A stretch of DNA of 64,000 bases from Panorpa germanica. Lineage: Eukaryota > Arthropoda > Insecta > Mecoptera > Panorpidae. The stretch spans positions 7,378,001 to 7,442,000 of the forward strand of contig OY783219.1 in NCBI GenBank assembly GCA_963678705.1. Direction: 5' to 3'. The number at the start of each line of letters is the position of its first letter. The stretch's first letter is position 1. Below are positions 24,894-36,902 of the stretch, piece by piece. A program made the position numbers and the translations under genes. The notes below the pieces were generated by a model, which had not been told where the DNA came from, searched no databases, and worked only from the letters and a program-made list of their open reading frames with translations.

Positions 24894-26537
24894 TTAATGA
24901 AGATGGGTATTGCGAATTGGAAGAGGAAGATAGAAGCAGAATTTTAAAAGAGCTGATGATGATAAATGTATTATATATATGTGGAATGATCTCCAGAAGG
25001 CAAATGGGAATCTTAATCAACTCTGAAAATATTTTAAAGACAGTGTTGTGTATATTCGATATTTCAAGTTCATGAATATTACTAAAAAAATAACACAAAT
25101 GCAAGATTATATAAAATAACATTAAATTAATATATTAGTAAATGTTTTTTAAGGATTTATTTAATGACAATGTAACAGAATTATGTTACACTTCGTTAAA
25201 TATTAAAACGTAATGTTAGGTAAGAAATATTACGTTAAATAATACATGATAATTGGGTTATGTACAATGAGACTGTACTCTTTGTTTCTTTGACATATAA
25301 GTATTATCATCAATTTAATAGTATGAAATCCGACAAAATGCATCTACGTCTGCATATTATATGACATAAGTCACATTTTTATATAAAATGCATTGCACTA
25401 GTCATCTTAATAACCGCCAATTAATTTCATCATAAATATCACAAGGTCAAGGACATGCTTTTATTATTAAACTTAATTTATCTGAATAAATGTTTGTTAT
25501 TTAAGTGAGTTGAGCATTTACTATATGACTTGACTTGTAATTTGTAATTTCTGCTTTATCAAAATCCTTCTTTCCACATTTTATCCAGTATACAAGAAAT
25601 ATACTACAGAATATATCATTTTGTTAAACAAGATGTAAATAAATACTAGTGGTTGTGTGTCAGCCTCCTATGGAAGACAATAGCGTCGATACATTCCGCG
25701 ATATAGCTCACAAGATAAGATATGCTTCTTTGCAGAAAACAAATGGTCATTATGAAGTTAAACTATTGTTAAATTTATATCTAGTTAATCCATTGTTCAA
25801 TTTTATAATAAAACAAATAATAATTTTATAATTACAAAAGATATGTAATATATTACATAACATTGAAATAATTATTAGTATCTTTTAAATTAAGTTGCAT
25901 TGTTCACTTTAATGAAACAATATTGTAATAGTGTAAATAATATTAGCATAATTTTAGCATTATTATTATTTTAATTTCTTAAAAATACTTGCAAATAATT
26001 TTTGCTTACATCTGTTAAAAATACAGTACTGGAATATAGATATTTCATAAAAATAAGTTTGATTTTAACTTGATAATGATTATCCCATATGTATCTTAAT
26101 GATTATATAAATGCTATATAAATATTAATTCTTATATTTACAAAATATTATATTTTACTACCAATGAATAAATTTATTATTACATTTTTAAAATATAAAA
26201 TATAAGTAGACGAATTGCATACACAATAAAAATATATATAAATTAATAAATATAATTAAATAAGTTACATTCTCTAAATTCTAATGATATCACAATTTCG
26301 TGACTTAAAACTAATACTCCCTTTGTTTCTCATTGGTTGTCACATTTACATACTTTTGGTGCGGTTATAGGTACGTTTTATTTAATTATTACTGTTTATT
26401 AAAACTTATTTAATGACGGAGAGAGTATTAGATTTATTAATCTTTTATTTTAATTTGTACTACCCTCTTACAAATTATCTGGTTTCCTTTTGCTTCGGTA
26501 AGTAATAGCAGCAAATTTATTTTTGATTGGTGATCTT
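24894..26537. other. Spacer with two orphan exon-like open stretches
   Basis: Mostly AT-rich. Two stretches read more like protein than their surroundings on +: 24900-25078 (GYCELEEEDRSRILKELMM) and 25670-25780 (MEDNSVDTFRDIAHKIRYAS). Neither has a recognisable family, a clear splice partner or a signal peptide. They may be fragments of a broken gene or chance. Confidence 0.35.
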
Positions 26538-27462
26538 CTAAAAAATATATGTATTATATATATATTCCTTATTATCAAACCACTGCCAAATTTTAGGTTT
26601 AGTTCCATCCACAATGTATTTCATACACCTATTAAAATGCCTGTAAAATTAAAATGAAATAATATAAAAATATGAAACATTTTACGCCTTCGATATTTTA
26701 AATGCAACTATAATAACATAACTTTACCTCACTTTACATTCTTTAATAGGATGTTCTTCTTTGAAACATTGTGGTCCCAAAACAGTAAAATAAGTAAAAG
26801 CCATTTTTCTAGAAACCAGTGTATTTGCTTTATCAAGACATGCAAAAAATTTATAATCACAGTCACAGTGAGACCTAAAATTAATAATCGATTAAAATAT
26901 AGTACATTTATACTATACAGACTTTTGTATTGATTAAGCATATCATTTTTATATTGAAGGTAAAAACCTGGTGAATGTTCCACCATTATAAAGTCCAAGT
27001 TTTTCTTCTCCTGCTACTATTGACACAGGGCACATATCATGTTCTCTGCAGCATTTATCTGTCTCTCGGAAATATCCAACTTCTTTATCTGATTTGGCTA
27101 CATTTCCATCGCCACACCAAAGTGTTCCTTAAAATTAATAAACATACCAAAAACAATTAAATTATATTCCATATAAAAAATGATAAGCGAATTGCATATA
27201 TTTCAGGCGTTTTAAATCTCACAAATGTACATAGCCTGATTTGAATCTTCTACTTTATATAAAAAGATGATTACGTATAGGATTATAACAATTACGTAAA
27301 ATTGATGTAGCACATACATTAAATGGTGGTTCAATGAGTTACCTGGGAATATAGCTTGTAGTTTTATAGAGAGATAGCGTCGATTGGCGTTTGCGATTGT
27401 AGACCTGATTGAAGTTTGTATATTCTTAAAAAAGCCTGTTCTTCTGATTATGTTTTGTGTTC
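26538..27462 (-). CDS. Group III secreted phospholipase A2, catalytic exons
   Basis: Four linked exons on the minus strand: 27343-27462, 26968-27127, 26728-26874 and 26538-26640 (stop). Together they encode the whole catalytic domain: IFPG|TLWCGDGN (calcium-binding loop), CCREHDMCP (catalytic His-Asp at residues 158-159 of the full model), TRSHCDCDYKFFACL, and the C-terminal cysteines in GPQCF, IKECKVR and NRCMKYIVDG, ending with KPKIWQWFDNK. These are the diagnostic features of bee-venom-type group III enzymes, which hydrolyse the sn-2 ester of phospholipids outside the cell. Disulphide cysteines and the catalytic pair are intact. Such enzymes occur in hymenopteran venoms but also as ordinary secreted enzymes in other insects; sequence alone does not say which. 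The likely signal-peptide exons lie upstream at 28456-28792, joined in frame. Confidence 0.93.
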
Positions 27463-27727
27463 CTTTTCCTTATGTGAAATTAAATACATTTAATATTAAC
27501 AATTACATACAAAATATATCAAAATAACAAACAACATATTATTATTTATGATTAGCAGTTAAAACATATAAGATTACTATATTACAGTGAAAACTAGTTA
27601 TTGTGGTCATATTTGGCAAAACTAAAACTGATAACAAGTGGACCCCCTTGATAGACCTCCAAAGAGATTTTAGATGCAAATTGTTTTGCTAAAAATAGTG
27701 TATTTAAATTTGAGTTGGAATAGTGAA

Positions 27728-28329
27728 ATGGGCTTGTGTCCTATGTCTTAATTTCTATAAAAGTGTACTATATATTGATAAAGTGGGTTACTAGAACCTC
27801 AAATGTTCAATTATTTTTTAATAACTACTTATATGTTAGGAGATATTAACAATTAAGAAAAGTCATATTGTCTCTTTAATTATTAAAGGAATTGAACGTT
27901 GTAGAACATTCCAAGAGCGTAAAGGGGAAATATTCTTGCCAGAAGTCTGACAAGTTACAGTTTACCAACCTTACAGCTCATAAATCTCTGCTATATGTAT
28001 TTATATATCAAAATATCAAATATTATTTACAAGAAACAATAAAATTTAAATATTATGTCTGCCGTAACAGGGTTAAATAAAATAAAAACTTATTATTGTT
28101 TGACTTGACTTGATTATTTTGACTACCAACAGCACTGACCTGCACAATACGTCATATAAATATGGCCGACCATTTCTAGCGCTAAAACTACAATTCAAAT
28201 TTTTAATTACTATATCTCCGTCTATATTTAGATATTTAATAAAATACATACGCCAATACACATTTATTAACATCAATTTCAATCAACAATTGAAAAATCG
28301 ACCACTACAAAATGAGGACACAAGCCCAT
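27728..28329 (-). mobile_element. MITE of the GGGCTTGTGTCC family, copy 2
   Basis: About 600 bp in inverted orientation relative to copy 1, with both termini (ATGGGCTTGTGTCC and GGACACAAGCCCAT). It lies between the putative 5' exons and the catalytic exons of the phospholipase gene, so it is intronic in the proposed model. Its edge directly touches the GC-rich open frame that extends exon 2. Confidence 0.92.
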
Positions 28330-28455
28330 TTTGCTGAAGAAATCCCATGTTTATCATCATGCAACAATGACCGATCCCCGGGGCCCTCGCAATTTGGACC
28401 ACATAGCGATCGTCAGATTCATATGCACCACCACCCATTACATGTGTCTTTCTAC

Positions 28456-28792
28456 CTAAACCACCAGCGTCTTCATTTGAATCTGCATAGTCGCGCTCTG
28501 AAGATGATGGTAACTTATATTCCTCAGCACGATCGCGTACACCAATTGGCGAATTCGACTGGAAGGATGATGTTTTCTAAAAATGTTAATATGTTTTTTT
28601 AAATTTATATAAATAAAAAGTACAAACTGATTCATTGAAGATACTGACATATTCAATATTTGTATAGACAGAGTCACCTTGCGGAGGGTCCCAGAGGTTG
28701 TAGTAATATTCAACATTGTCGATAGCTTTTGTATATTGCGATGCAGTTAGAAATAGTACACACAGGAAGAAAACTGCTGCATTTACTTGCAT
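28456..28792 (-). CDS. Signal-peptide and linker exons, probably 5' end of the phospholipase A2 gene
   Basis: Exon 1 (28649-28792) encodes a signal peptide MQVNAAVFFLCVLFLTASQY... (cleavage likely near TKA) and an acidic, Tyr-rich stretch. Exon 2 (28456-28576) gives a Ser/Asp/Glu-rich linker containing SPIGVRDRAEEYKLP and SERDYADSNEDAGG. Its phase-1 donor (TTTAG|GTAGAA) joins in frame to the phase-1 acceptor at 27462, giving a 264-residue pre-protein with the downstream catalytic exons. The open frame of exon 2 in fact continues with coding-like composition to the MITE edge at 28329, and a second phase-1 donor (ATCG|GTCATT) lies in that extension, so the exact 3' end of exon 2 is unsure. The exon-1 donor GTCAGT is weak. 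Membership in the phospholipase gene is inferred from strand, order and phase. Confidence 0.55.
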
Positions 28793-28867
28793 ACTGAAAC
28801 AACAAGTGAAATGAATGAAAATTTGACAGTGCATTAAAACCTCGTTTTTTAAATTTTCAACTTTTTT

Positions 28868-29483
28868 TTTTCATTTTTTTATTTATTTATTTATTTATTT
28901 ATATTATTGTACAACATATTAAGTTTATTGTGTAAAAATTTGAAGTCGATTGGAGTAAAACTGTCGGAGATATAGAGTTTTAAGTCTTCACCTCTCTAGT
29001 CTGGTTTCGTGTTACTTTGAAACTTTTAAACGCGGTTTCTCACACATAGCTCTAGTTTAAAATCTAGTGGACCGATTCTTTTGAAATTTTGCACATTCTT
29101 TCTTTACATAAATGCCGAGGTAACGCTGTCGGGTTTCTTTTTATTTTTTAATTTTAACGTATTTTAAAATAACAAAGTTTCTGATTTCTTTTCATGAAAA
29201 AACTCGACAGCGTTACCTGCAGAAACTTATTAACTAATGAAATCATTTTGGATTTTTGATTTAAAATAATTCAGTGACACCGCATTGTTACTTTTTTTGT
29301 GACGTCAACGCAGATTCGCTGTCCATGCCTCATTTCTTGACATTTATTTATGAAAGTTTCACAAAGTATTTTTCAAATGTCATTTTATCATGTAGTAATT
29401 ATAGAAATAATTATATATTAACTGTGTCGTCAAAAAACATTATCGAAAATATACTTCTTTTTTATCGTTTTGACCTTACCCCC
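28868..29483 (+). repeat. Dispersed ~620-bp repeat, copy 1
   Basis: Matches 56502-57172 in the same orientation, from a TTTA microsatellite at the left to TTTATCGTTTTGAC...CCCCC at the right. Landmarks include ACTGTCGGAGATATAGAGTT, GGACCGATTCTTTTGAAATT and the inward-facing pair GAGGTAACGCTGTCG / CGACAGCGTTACCT. No intact ORF. Class not assigned. Confidence 0.8.
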
Positions 29484-30070
29484 CTCAATCTAAAATTTGA
29501 CGGGCTATAACGCCCGTATTCAGACGGCTTTGTCGTTTGCAGTGTGCGAGGTTCCTTGCAGGTGTCAACTTTTTCTACGTATAAAGAACATTAATAAATT
29601 GCAAGAAAAACGATTTTCTTGGGAACATTCCATAACAAATATTTCATTTAAGTCTTTATCTATTACATGTCGAACTACATAATCTTAGGTCAGTGGTTTT
29701 TAACCTTTTCTGAGTCACACGCACTTGAAATATGCGGTGCAATACATTGACCTTTATTTCCCATTTAAATACGGTTACATAACTTTCACAACGTGAAGTA
29801 AATAAACCACTTTTACTAAACAACAAAAATAAAAGTTTAAACATTAATAATATTTATTCATTTGATTGGTACTGTTGCAACTTTTAAAAACTCGGTCGCG
29901 CTTATAATTTTGGGACAGGTATTTGTTATTAATTTATTCCAAATCATTGTGATATACTATATTGTATACATGTGTATTGATGTAGTCTGGTTCTTACTTA
30001 ATAACTTGTTTTGTGGTTTATTTTACAGTGTCGTAGGTTACTTAAGGAAATCCTCGTGAATTTGTTCAAT
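29484..30070. other. Spacer with a possible hAT terminus
   Basis: At 29691 CAGTGGTTTTTAACC resembles the terminal repeat of hAT MITEs, but no matching right end was found. Otherwise AT-rich DNA without a gene. Confidence 0.35.
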
Positions 30071-30661
30071 ATGGGCTTGTGTCCTCATTTCTTAGTGGTC
30101 GATTTTTCAATTGTTGATTGAAATTGGTGTTAATAAATGTGTATTGGTGTGTCTATTTTATTAAATATCTAAATATTGACGGAGATATAGCAATTAAAAA
30201 TTTGAATTGTAGTTTTAGCGCTAGAAATGGTCGGCCATATTTGTATGACGTGAAATGCATTTATACGTCAGTTATTTGTTGAGTAGGTCAGTGTTGTGGT
30301 AATGTTTTGTAGCTGTTGGTAGCCGAAACAATCAAATCAAGTCAAAGAATAACAAGTTTTTATTTTATTTAACACTGCTAAGGCAGACATAATATTGGAA
30401 TTTTATTGTTCCTTGAAATAGCTGTAAATAATATTTGATATTTTGATATATAAATACATATAGCAGAGATTTATGAGCTGTAAGGTTGGTAACCTGTAAA
30501 CTTGTCAGAATTCTGTCAAGAATATATCTCTTTTACGCTCTGTTGTATAAAAGAGTTGTGATGTCACATGCATTTGGAATGTAGGACAACGTTGAATCCC
30601 TTTAATAATTAATTAATATAGTACACTTTTATAGAAATTAAAACATAGGACACAAGCCAAT
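30071..30661 (+). mobile_element. MITE of the GGGCTTGTGTCC family, copy 3
   Basis: About 590 bp. Left end ATGGGCTTGTGTCC is intact; the right end is GGACACAAGCCAAT with one change. It contains an internal deletion near 30605, where the AAAGAGACAAAATGAC block is missing. Confidence 0.9.
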
Positions 30662-30954
30662 TAATAAAAAAATTAAATAGGGGTAGGTCTCTGAAATTTT
30701 TAGAGAAAGTAATTAGAAAGAAAATAATTTGTGTTAAAAAATGGAAATTTCTCGTACAAGTATATAGGGGATTTGATTGAAAATTTCATGTAAGTATCTA
30801 ATAGAGAAAATTATTATTTCAATTGAATATGGTTCAGAAAATATCAAGCTTTCAATTAAAATAATAAAAATCCTATATTATAATGTTCCAACTGTTTGAA
30901 TCTATTCTTATATTCTTATGATCTTATATGTTTGGTACTGAATTTTGTATGGCA

Positions 30955-31670
30955 GCGCGAAAACGGCTCCAGGGAAGTTTTTAAAAATTTCCTATTTCGT
31001 AGAGAAAAAAATTCTAAGACTTTTGGCGTCCCCGGATTTTTCCCTGAATTTCCTGGAAACCCGTAATTTTGGAAAAACTGGAAAAAAGTGATCCCTTCTT
31101 TGCTGTATTACTTTTAATTCGTATAAGATAGAAAGTTGAAATTTTGCATGTGTATTAAAGTATTCAATGCTGACATTTCTCAAAAATTAGAAATTCAAAA
31201 ATTGAAAAAGGGGGGGTTAAAGAGATTCGGGGGCCCGGTAGGGAACTTTGGAGAAAATTCATTTTCTGGATTCTAGAATAATTAAGTATATTATTAAAAA
31301 AAAAAAATTCAAAATTTTAAAATTGTATTGGGGTGCACGGGGGCAGTATTTGCCGAGAGTAAAAATTGTACTAGAAAGTTGAAATTTTGTATATAGGCTA
31401 ACCTTGGCAACTTATTCACGAATCGAAAAGAAAATCCCAAATTTTGAAAAAAAGTGGTTCAAATATCGCATAAATTCAAAATATTTTTTATTTTGATATA
31501 AAAAATGTATTTTCTTAGTCAGTTTGTATGAAAAATTTATTGTTATTAAATGTTAAATCAATATAGGACGAGTTTATTTATTATTTCAATTTAAAAATTA
31601 AATTTTGACTTGAAATTCAAGCCACTCACAAAAAACAAACGTCGCTTGCGACGGGGGTAAAAGCTAGTAG
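30955..31670 (-). repeat. Inverted copy of the 15.5-kb dispersed repeat
   Basis: On the minus strand it shows the same CGATTCGT...TTTCAACTTTCTAG...CCCCGTGCACCCC block and the CTACGAAATAGG/GCCGTTTTCGCG tail as 15549-16640, but only one unit. It ends at CGACGGGGGTAAAAGCTAGTAG near 31650-31672, a motif that resembles the end of widespread insect repeats; the class is not assigned. Confidence 0.7.
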
Positions 31671-31672
31671 TA

Positions 31673-32608
31673 TATAATAAATGACATATAAACATAAATG
31701 ACAAAAATAATTGACATTTTTATAAAAAATATCATCACAATCATCCCTGACTTCCGCTGTTCAAAACACAATGTAAGATTTGGCAACGTCGCTTGCGCAG
31801 TTATTCGCCGCATGATTAGAAAGACATTAGCTCTAAGTTTTCAGGTTATGTTCTCTAGCGGTGTAGTCAAATGTGCCTAAGCGATTTATAGTACCTTATT
31901 CCTTAATTTACTCTAATTTTAACACTGCAAAAACTAAAATTATAACAATTAATATTAACAAGTACATTTACTGGAATTTAATATAAACAATGTTATGTTT
32001 AACTGGGACTAGGTCACGGTACGCCAATGGCTATCGTAATTGGTCACCTACTTTAACAGTTGTTACTTAACAGTCCATTTTAATGTCATTACCAGCAGCG
32101 CAGTCTGATGCCGCAGTAACTGGCGAGTCAATGAGTTGAGTTTTACACAATCTGGCTTAACAGGTATCTGCAGAGTATCACATGGCTAGTTATCCTATCT
32201 CCAGAGATCCCAACAACAAAATTAAGACTTGAGAAATTGATTTACTCATCTGCGTGAAATGAATTTGTAATAAACAATTCACATATTTCAAATTTCGTGA
32301 AAGGAGGTGTTCTGCATAGTAGTATGTAAATAAACAAAAATTATGTAATATTTAGCATTCATATAAAACAGATTATCACATAGAATTGCAAAAGATATTT
32401 AACTTAAAAGATTGCAGAAATATTTGAAATATTTACCAGTTCTTTTTACGTATTTAATAAAATTTTGTTAAAGCTTGTTGTAATCATTTGTAAGTTATTT
32501 TTACATGACTACTTAAAACCAAAATGTCGCTGTGGTATAACTTTTCTTTTTTTAAATACTAGTTTCGAAAAGAGGTATCATTTTAAGTAAACGAAAAATT
32601 ATTTTAAA
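31673..32608. other. Spacer, no gene seen
   Basis: The part at 32010-32210 is clearly richer in G+C than its surroundings but has no open frame or recognised motif. The rest is AT-rich. Confidence 0.4.
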
Positions 32609-33600
32609 GGGCTTGTGTCCTATGTCTTAATTTCTATAAAAGTGTACTATATATTGATAAAGTGGGTTACTAGAACCTCAAATGTTCAATTATTTTTTAA
32701 TAACTCCTTATGTGTTAAGAGGTATTAACAAATAAAACAGTCATAAAATTTAGCTCATAAAACTAGCAATTATTTAAAAGTAAGTATATTAAAGAAGCCT
32801 GTGCTACATAGCGTCTACTCGCGTTTTAAACCAGACCCGGTAAACACACAAGACATTCATGCAATATTTTACTGAACAAAACCTAGTAATATATAATCTA
32901 GAAAGGATTATTTTATAGTTATTAAAGCCTCCAATCCTTAAAAGGGTTTTATAATCTTAAAGGAAAGTTTTATAATTATGTTTTAAAATAAAAGCAAATT
33001 TTCTGTTTTTGCTGCTTTTCTTCTTCATTAAAAAAAACGGTTTTTGTTTTCTTGTACCATAATGGAAAACCGAAAAAATCGTTCCTGCTTACGTTCATGT
33101 TTGGACATGTTAACAATTAAGAAAGTAATTTTGTCTCTTTAATTATTAAAGGGATTCAACGTTGTACACATTTCAAATGCATGTGACATCACAACCGCAG
33201 CCAACCTTACAGCTCATAAATCTCTGCTATATGTATTTATATATCAAAATATCAAATATTATTTACAGCTATTTCAAGGAACAATAAAATTACAATATTA
33301 TGTCTGCCGTAACAGGGTTAAATAAAATAAAAACTTATTATTCTTTGACTTGACTTCTTTATTTCGACTACCAACAGCTACAACACATTACCACAGCACT
33401 GACCTACTCAACAAATAACTGATGTTAAAATGCATTTCACGTCATACAAATATGGCCGACCATTTCTAGCGCTAAAACTACAATTCAAATTTTTAATTGC
33501 TATATCTCCGTCAACATTTAGATATTTAATAAAATAGACACGCCAATACACATTTATTAACATTAATTTCAATCAACAATTGAAAAATCGAATACTAAAA
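32609..33600 (-). mobile_element. MITE of the GGGCTTGTGTCC family, copy 4, with an insertion
   Basis: Left end GGGCTTGTGTCC at 32609; the right terminus is decayed (AATCGAATACTAAAAAATGAA near 33585-33604). The body is interrupted between the GTTAAGAGGTATTAACAA block (about 32735) and its continuation CATGTTAACAATTAAGAAAG (about 33105) by roughly 370 bp of unrelated sequence. Confidence 0.85.
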
Positions 33601-34394
33601 AATGAATAAACACAATACTTGCCAAATGTCACCGCCATGATCGGTAGCACGTTGACAATTCAAAAATGGCGCGAATTTTAAAATGACACCGCTTGATATA
33701 TTAAAAATAAAAAATAATTAAACACTATTATTAATACATAATGTTAATTTTATAGAATATAAGACTAAGGAATCTATCCAATTTGATCTAGTTCGAAATG
33801 AATATAAAAAAACCTGCATGATTAATTATTCATATATAATTATAGCAATAAGTAAGCCTTGAATTATATATTTTTAATCATTTACATTTTAATGAAGGTG
33901 CAAAATTGAAGATCATCTAAGATCCTCACGATAAGGAGATGCATGCATCGATACGTGGTGTTATAGTTTACAAAGAACAGTTTTAGAGAAAATAATATTT
34001 ACCCATAGGAATAGGTTTTATTGCAATTTGAATAGACGTTTATTGTGACCTTGACAATTCCTGCAATTTTAATTGTTAATTAAAACAGATTTTATATATT
34101 GACATGCAACCTTAGCTAGTAAGCTTAAGGTCATTTTTTATGCTAATTGTTTATAAACTACGTAATAATTATTATTATAATTAAAAGAAAATTGTCGAAC
34201 ACAAGACATAAATATTAACGTAAACTTAACGCAAATTATTAGTAATTTTACATAAACAAATATGTAAAAATATGTAAACATTAATAGTCTGAGAAAAACG
34301 TCACTGAGGTATGTATTTTCGGCTAAAATTAACATTAAAATTTTTGGGGTACAAGGCGCCTCTATTCCGACCCCAATTTGTTAATAGGTGTCTA
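33601..34394. other. Spacer, no gene seen
   Basis: AT-rich. No coding or RNA-gene signal recognised. Confidence 0.5.
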
Positions 34395-34745
34395 ATCAAT
34401 TTATTACGTTTATCTTCAAAACTATAACTCCCACAAAATATTTGTGCAGAGCTTTTTTGTAGAAAATAATATTATCTACAACTTTTGCTAACAACTTTTT
34501 GTTCTAACTTTTATAATAAGAAAGTTATAAGCGAAAATAAATCTTAATTAAGAGGTGTATGAACTACTGTGCCTGTACAACACTTTTAAGATATATTTTT
34601 GCTTGTAACTTTCCTAATATAAAAGTTACATGAAAAAGTTATTAATAAAAGTTGTAGATAATATTGTTATCCACAAAAAAGCTCTTTACAAAATTTTTGT
34701 GGAAGTTGTAGTTTTCAAGATAAAGATAGAAAACTGATTACATAG
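34395..34745. repeat. ~350-bp imperfect palindrome
   Basis: The left half (TTATCTTCAAAACTATAACT...AGAAAGTTATAAGCGAAAATA) is mirrored by the right half (TATTTTTGCTTGTAACTTT...AGTTGTAGTTTTCAAGATAA) around a centre near 34570. Likely a foldback MITE. No ORF. Confidence 0.8.
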
Positions 34746-34935
34746 TTATTTTTAATATCGCAAATTCGAATTTACTTTTAGGTATTGTATGATACTCGTA
34801 ATTCGCAAATAATAAATTGGTTTCTCTTGTTTTGTTTAATTAAAAAGCTAGAATAAGTATCTAGCTAGTTAATGATCTCGGAATCTCCTTACAAATGCTT
34901 ACACGTCGCGGCCGGTGTCGGTTCATGACTTAGGC

Positions 34936-36000
34936 CAGCGGTTCTCAAAGTGTGGGGCGCGACCCCTAAGGGGGGCGCAATGAAGGCTCAGGGGGGGGCC
35001 AAAGCTTGGTTGAAAAATTAATTAAATTTACTTACAAAATAATAAAGCAAACTTTTTTTTTTAAAATTACAACAAGTGTATAATTTTTAGTCAACGTCGT
35101 AAGAGTGCCGAACATTTTTTTTTTGTTTATCAGAAAATACAGAAAAAGATGCAAACCTTCTGCAATGGATTGAAAAGGTGAAAAGCTTTGTAATGAAGCT
35201 AAGTTTGTACGAGGGCGGTCTGAAAAGTGACTAATCTTAAAATTATGATTGAAGAAATCGATCTCAAAACTATTCTAACTATGCTTTCTTGAACACTTAG
35301 AAATCCTCAAATCTTGTTTGGAAAAATATTTTAATGAGAACTTGGACGGTTTGGCATGGATTCAAAACCATCAGTTGATGTGTCTTCCTCAACATGAAAG
35401 AAAAAGAAAATCTCATTAACCTCCAAGGTGACACTGGGCTTAAAATGAAGTTTTAAGAATCTTCTCTCACATCGTTCTGGATTGGTGTACAAAAGGAACA
35501 TCCAATTTTGAGTGAAAGGGCATTGAAAATACTCACTCCATTCGCAATACTCACTCACTCTTGTGAAACTGGGTTTTCTCGTCTAGCTGCCATGAAGAGT
35601 AAATATCGCTCAAGACTGGATGTGACCAAGGAACTCAGAGTGTAGCGTTATCAGAACTGACACCGCGTTTCAAGAAACTATGCGCAGAAAAAAACAAGCA
35701 CATCCGTCACACTGAAGCTCTTTTTATTATTATTGCTTTGAGTTACACATAACAATTATGTATTATAGTAGCTAAAATACCTAAATAAATTGTGATTCTT
35801 TGTATAGAATTTGTTGTTTGAGTACGATTAAACATATTGCCCCATAAGAGTGAATGTGCAAAACTTAACTAAATAAAAATTGACTGTAAAATGTTAAAAT
35901 GCGACTCCCTTATAATAAATAGTACGCTTACATGTAGGGGGGCCCGGCTTACAGCTGGATTATGCAAGGGGGCTCGAAGTAATAAGTTTGAGAACCGCTG
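34936..36000 (+). mobile_element. Decayed hAT transposon with ZBED5-like transposase remnant
   Basis: Flanked by the 8-bp target duplication ACTTAGGC (34928-34935 and 36001-36008), the hallmark of hAT elements. Termini are CAGCGGTTCTCAAAGTG... and ...AGTTTGAGAACCGCTG. The interior on + reads, with stops and frameshifts, as the C-terminus of a BED-finger type hAT transposase: NLDGLAWIQNHQL, then EHPILSERALKILTPFA, then SCETGFSRLAAMKSKYRSRL. The open frame on the minus strand at 35331-35558 is a shadow. Confidence 0.95.
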
Positions 36001-36008
36001 ACTTAGGC

Positions 36009-36684
36009 AATCTAATGTCATCAGGTTTCGTCAATAAACGACATTTTGCAATTAGGAAATTATTTATAAATATCATTTTTAATTTATGAAATCGTTTAAA
36101 ACCAATGAGGAAATCCATAATTCTAACGACAGCAGCGAATATAAATTACATTTTTACCCGGTAATCTCAAAACGTAAATTCATATATTATTTTTTATTTA
36201 ACATTACATTTCATATTTATTCCATGACTGGTATAAAATTAGCACACCAAATCAAAAATATACGAATATATCAAACCATGTAATAAACAAATATGAAATA
36301 CACAAATATTGTGTTACAATTACTGCTGTTGAAATCGCAGTAATAAAATAAACAAAAAATACGTTTCATAATTTATCGATATTTTACATATATTTTTTTT
36401 TACAAAATCATTCAATAACTGTAAAATATACAGAAAAGATCGTGTACTTAGTTATTAGTTTGATATGTAACATTATGTAATCTTGCATAAAATGTTTTAT
36501 TTATTTAAGAAATCGTAGATTTTATATCAAAGATCTAGGTTAAGTATTTATAAATTTGATGTATGAAATATTTTTTAGGAGAGCAGGCTTAATAATTTTA
36601 TTATGTAAAATGTAAACTTTTTTATATTAAATAAAACTGAAGTTTGTGGGAATTATTTATTTAAGAACTAAAACTAATTATTAA
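36009..36684. other. AT-rich spacer, no gene seen
   Basis: An open frame at 36086-36283 on + has no signal peptide, family resemblance or splice partner and is treated as chance. Confidence 0.5.
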
Positions 36685-36902
36685 TATAGTTCAAATTACG
36701 AGAGTTCGGCGGCGACTCATACTTAAAACAAGTTGTGGGGTATAAACTGGGGTATAACTAAAAAGCACTGACTCACTTATTTTTCTATAATGTATATAGA
36801 AACGAATAAGATAAAATTCATTATCGTATTATAGATTTATACTGCTCTTATAACCTCTTTTAAATATAAGTCGCCGCCGAAGTATCGTGCTTGGACTATA
36901 TT
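36685..36902 (+). mobile_element. ~215-bp MITE, termini TATAGTYCAA...TTCGGCGGCGACT, copy 1
   Basis: Terminal inverted repeats of about 33 bp: TATAGTTCAAATTACGAGAG followed by TTCGGCGGCGACT on the left, AGTCGCCGCCGAA followed by ...TTGGACTATA on the right. An inverted second copy lies at 58434-58640. No ORF. Confidence 0.88.

Noticed and set aside
27600..27706. Additional phospholipase exon after a TATTTTTAG acceptor
   Set aside because: It can be read in phase for 31 codons but then meets TAG, with no good phase-1 donor. The direct splice from 28456 to 27462 keeps the frame without it.
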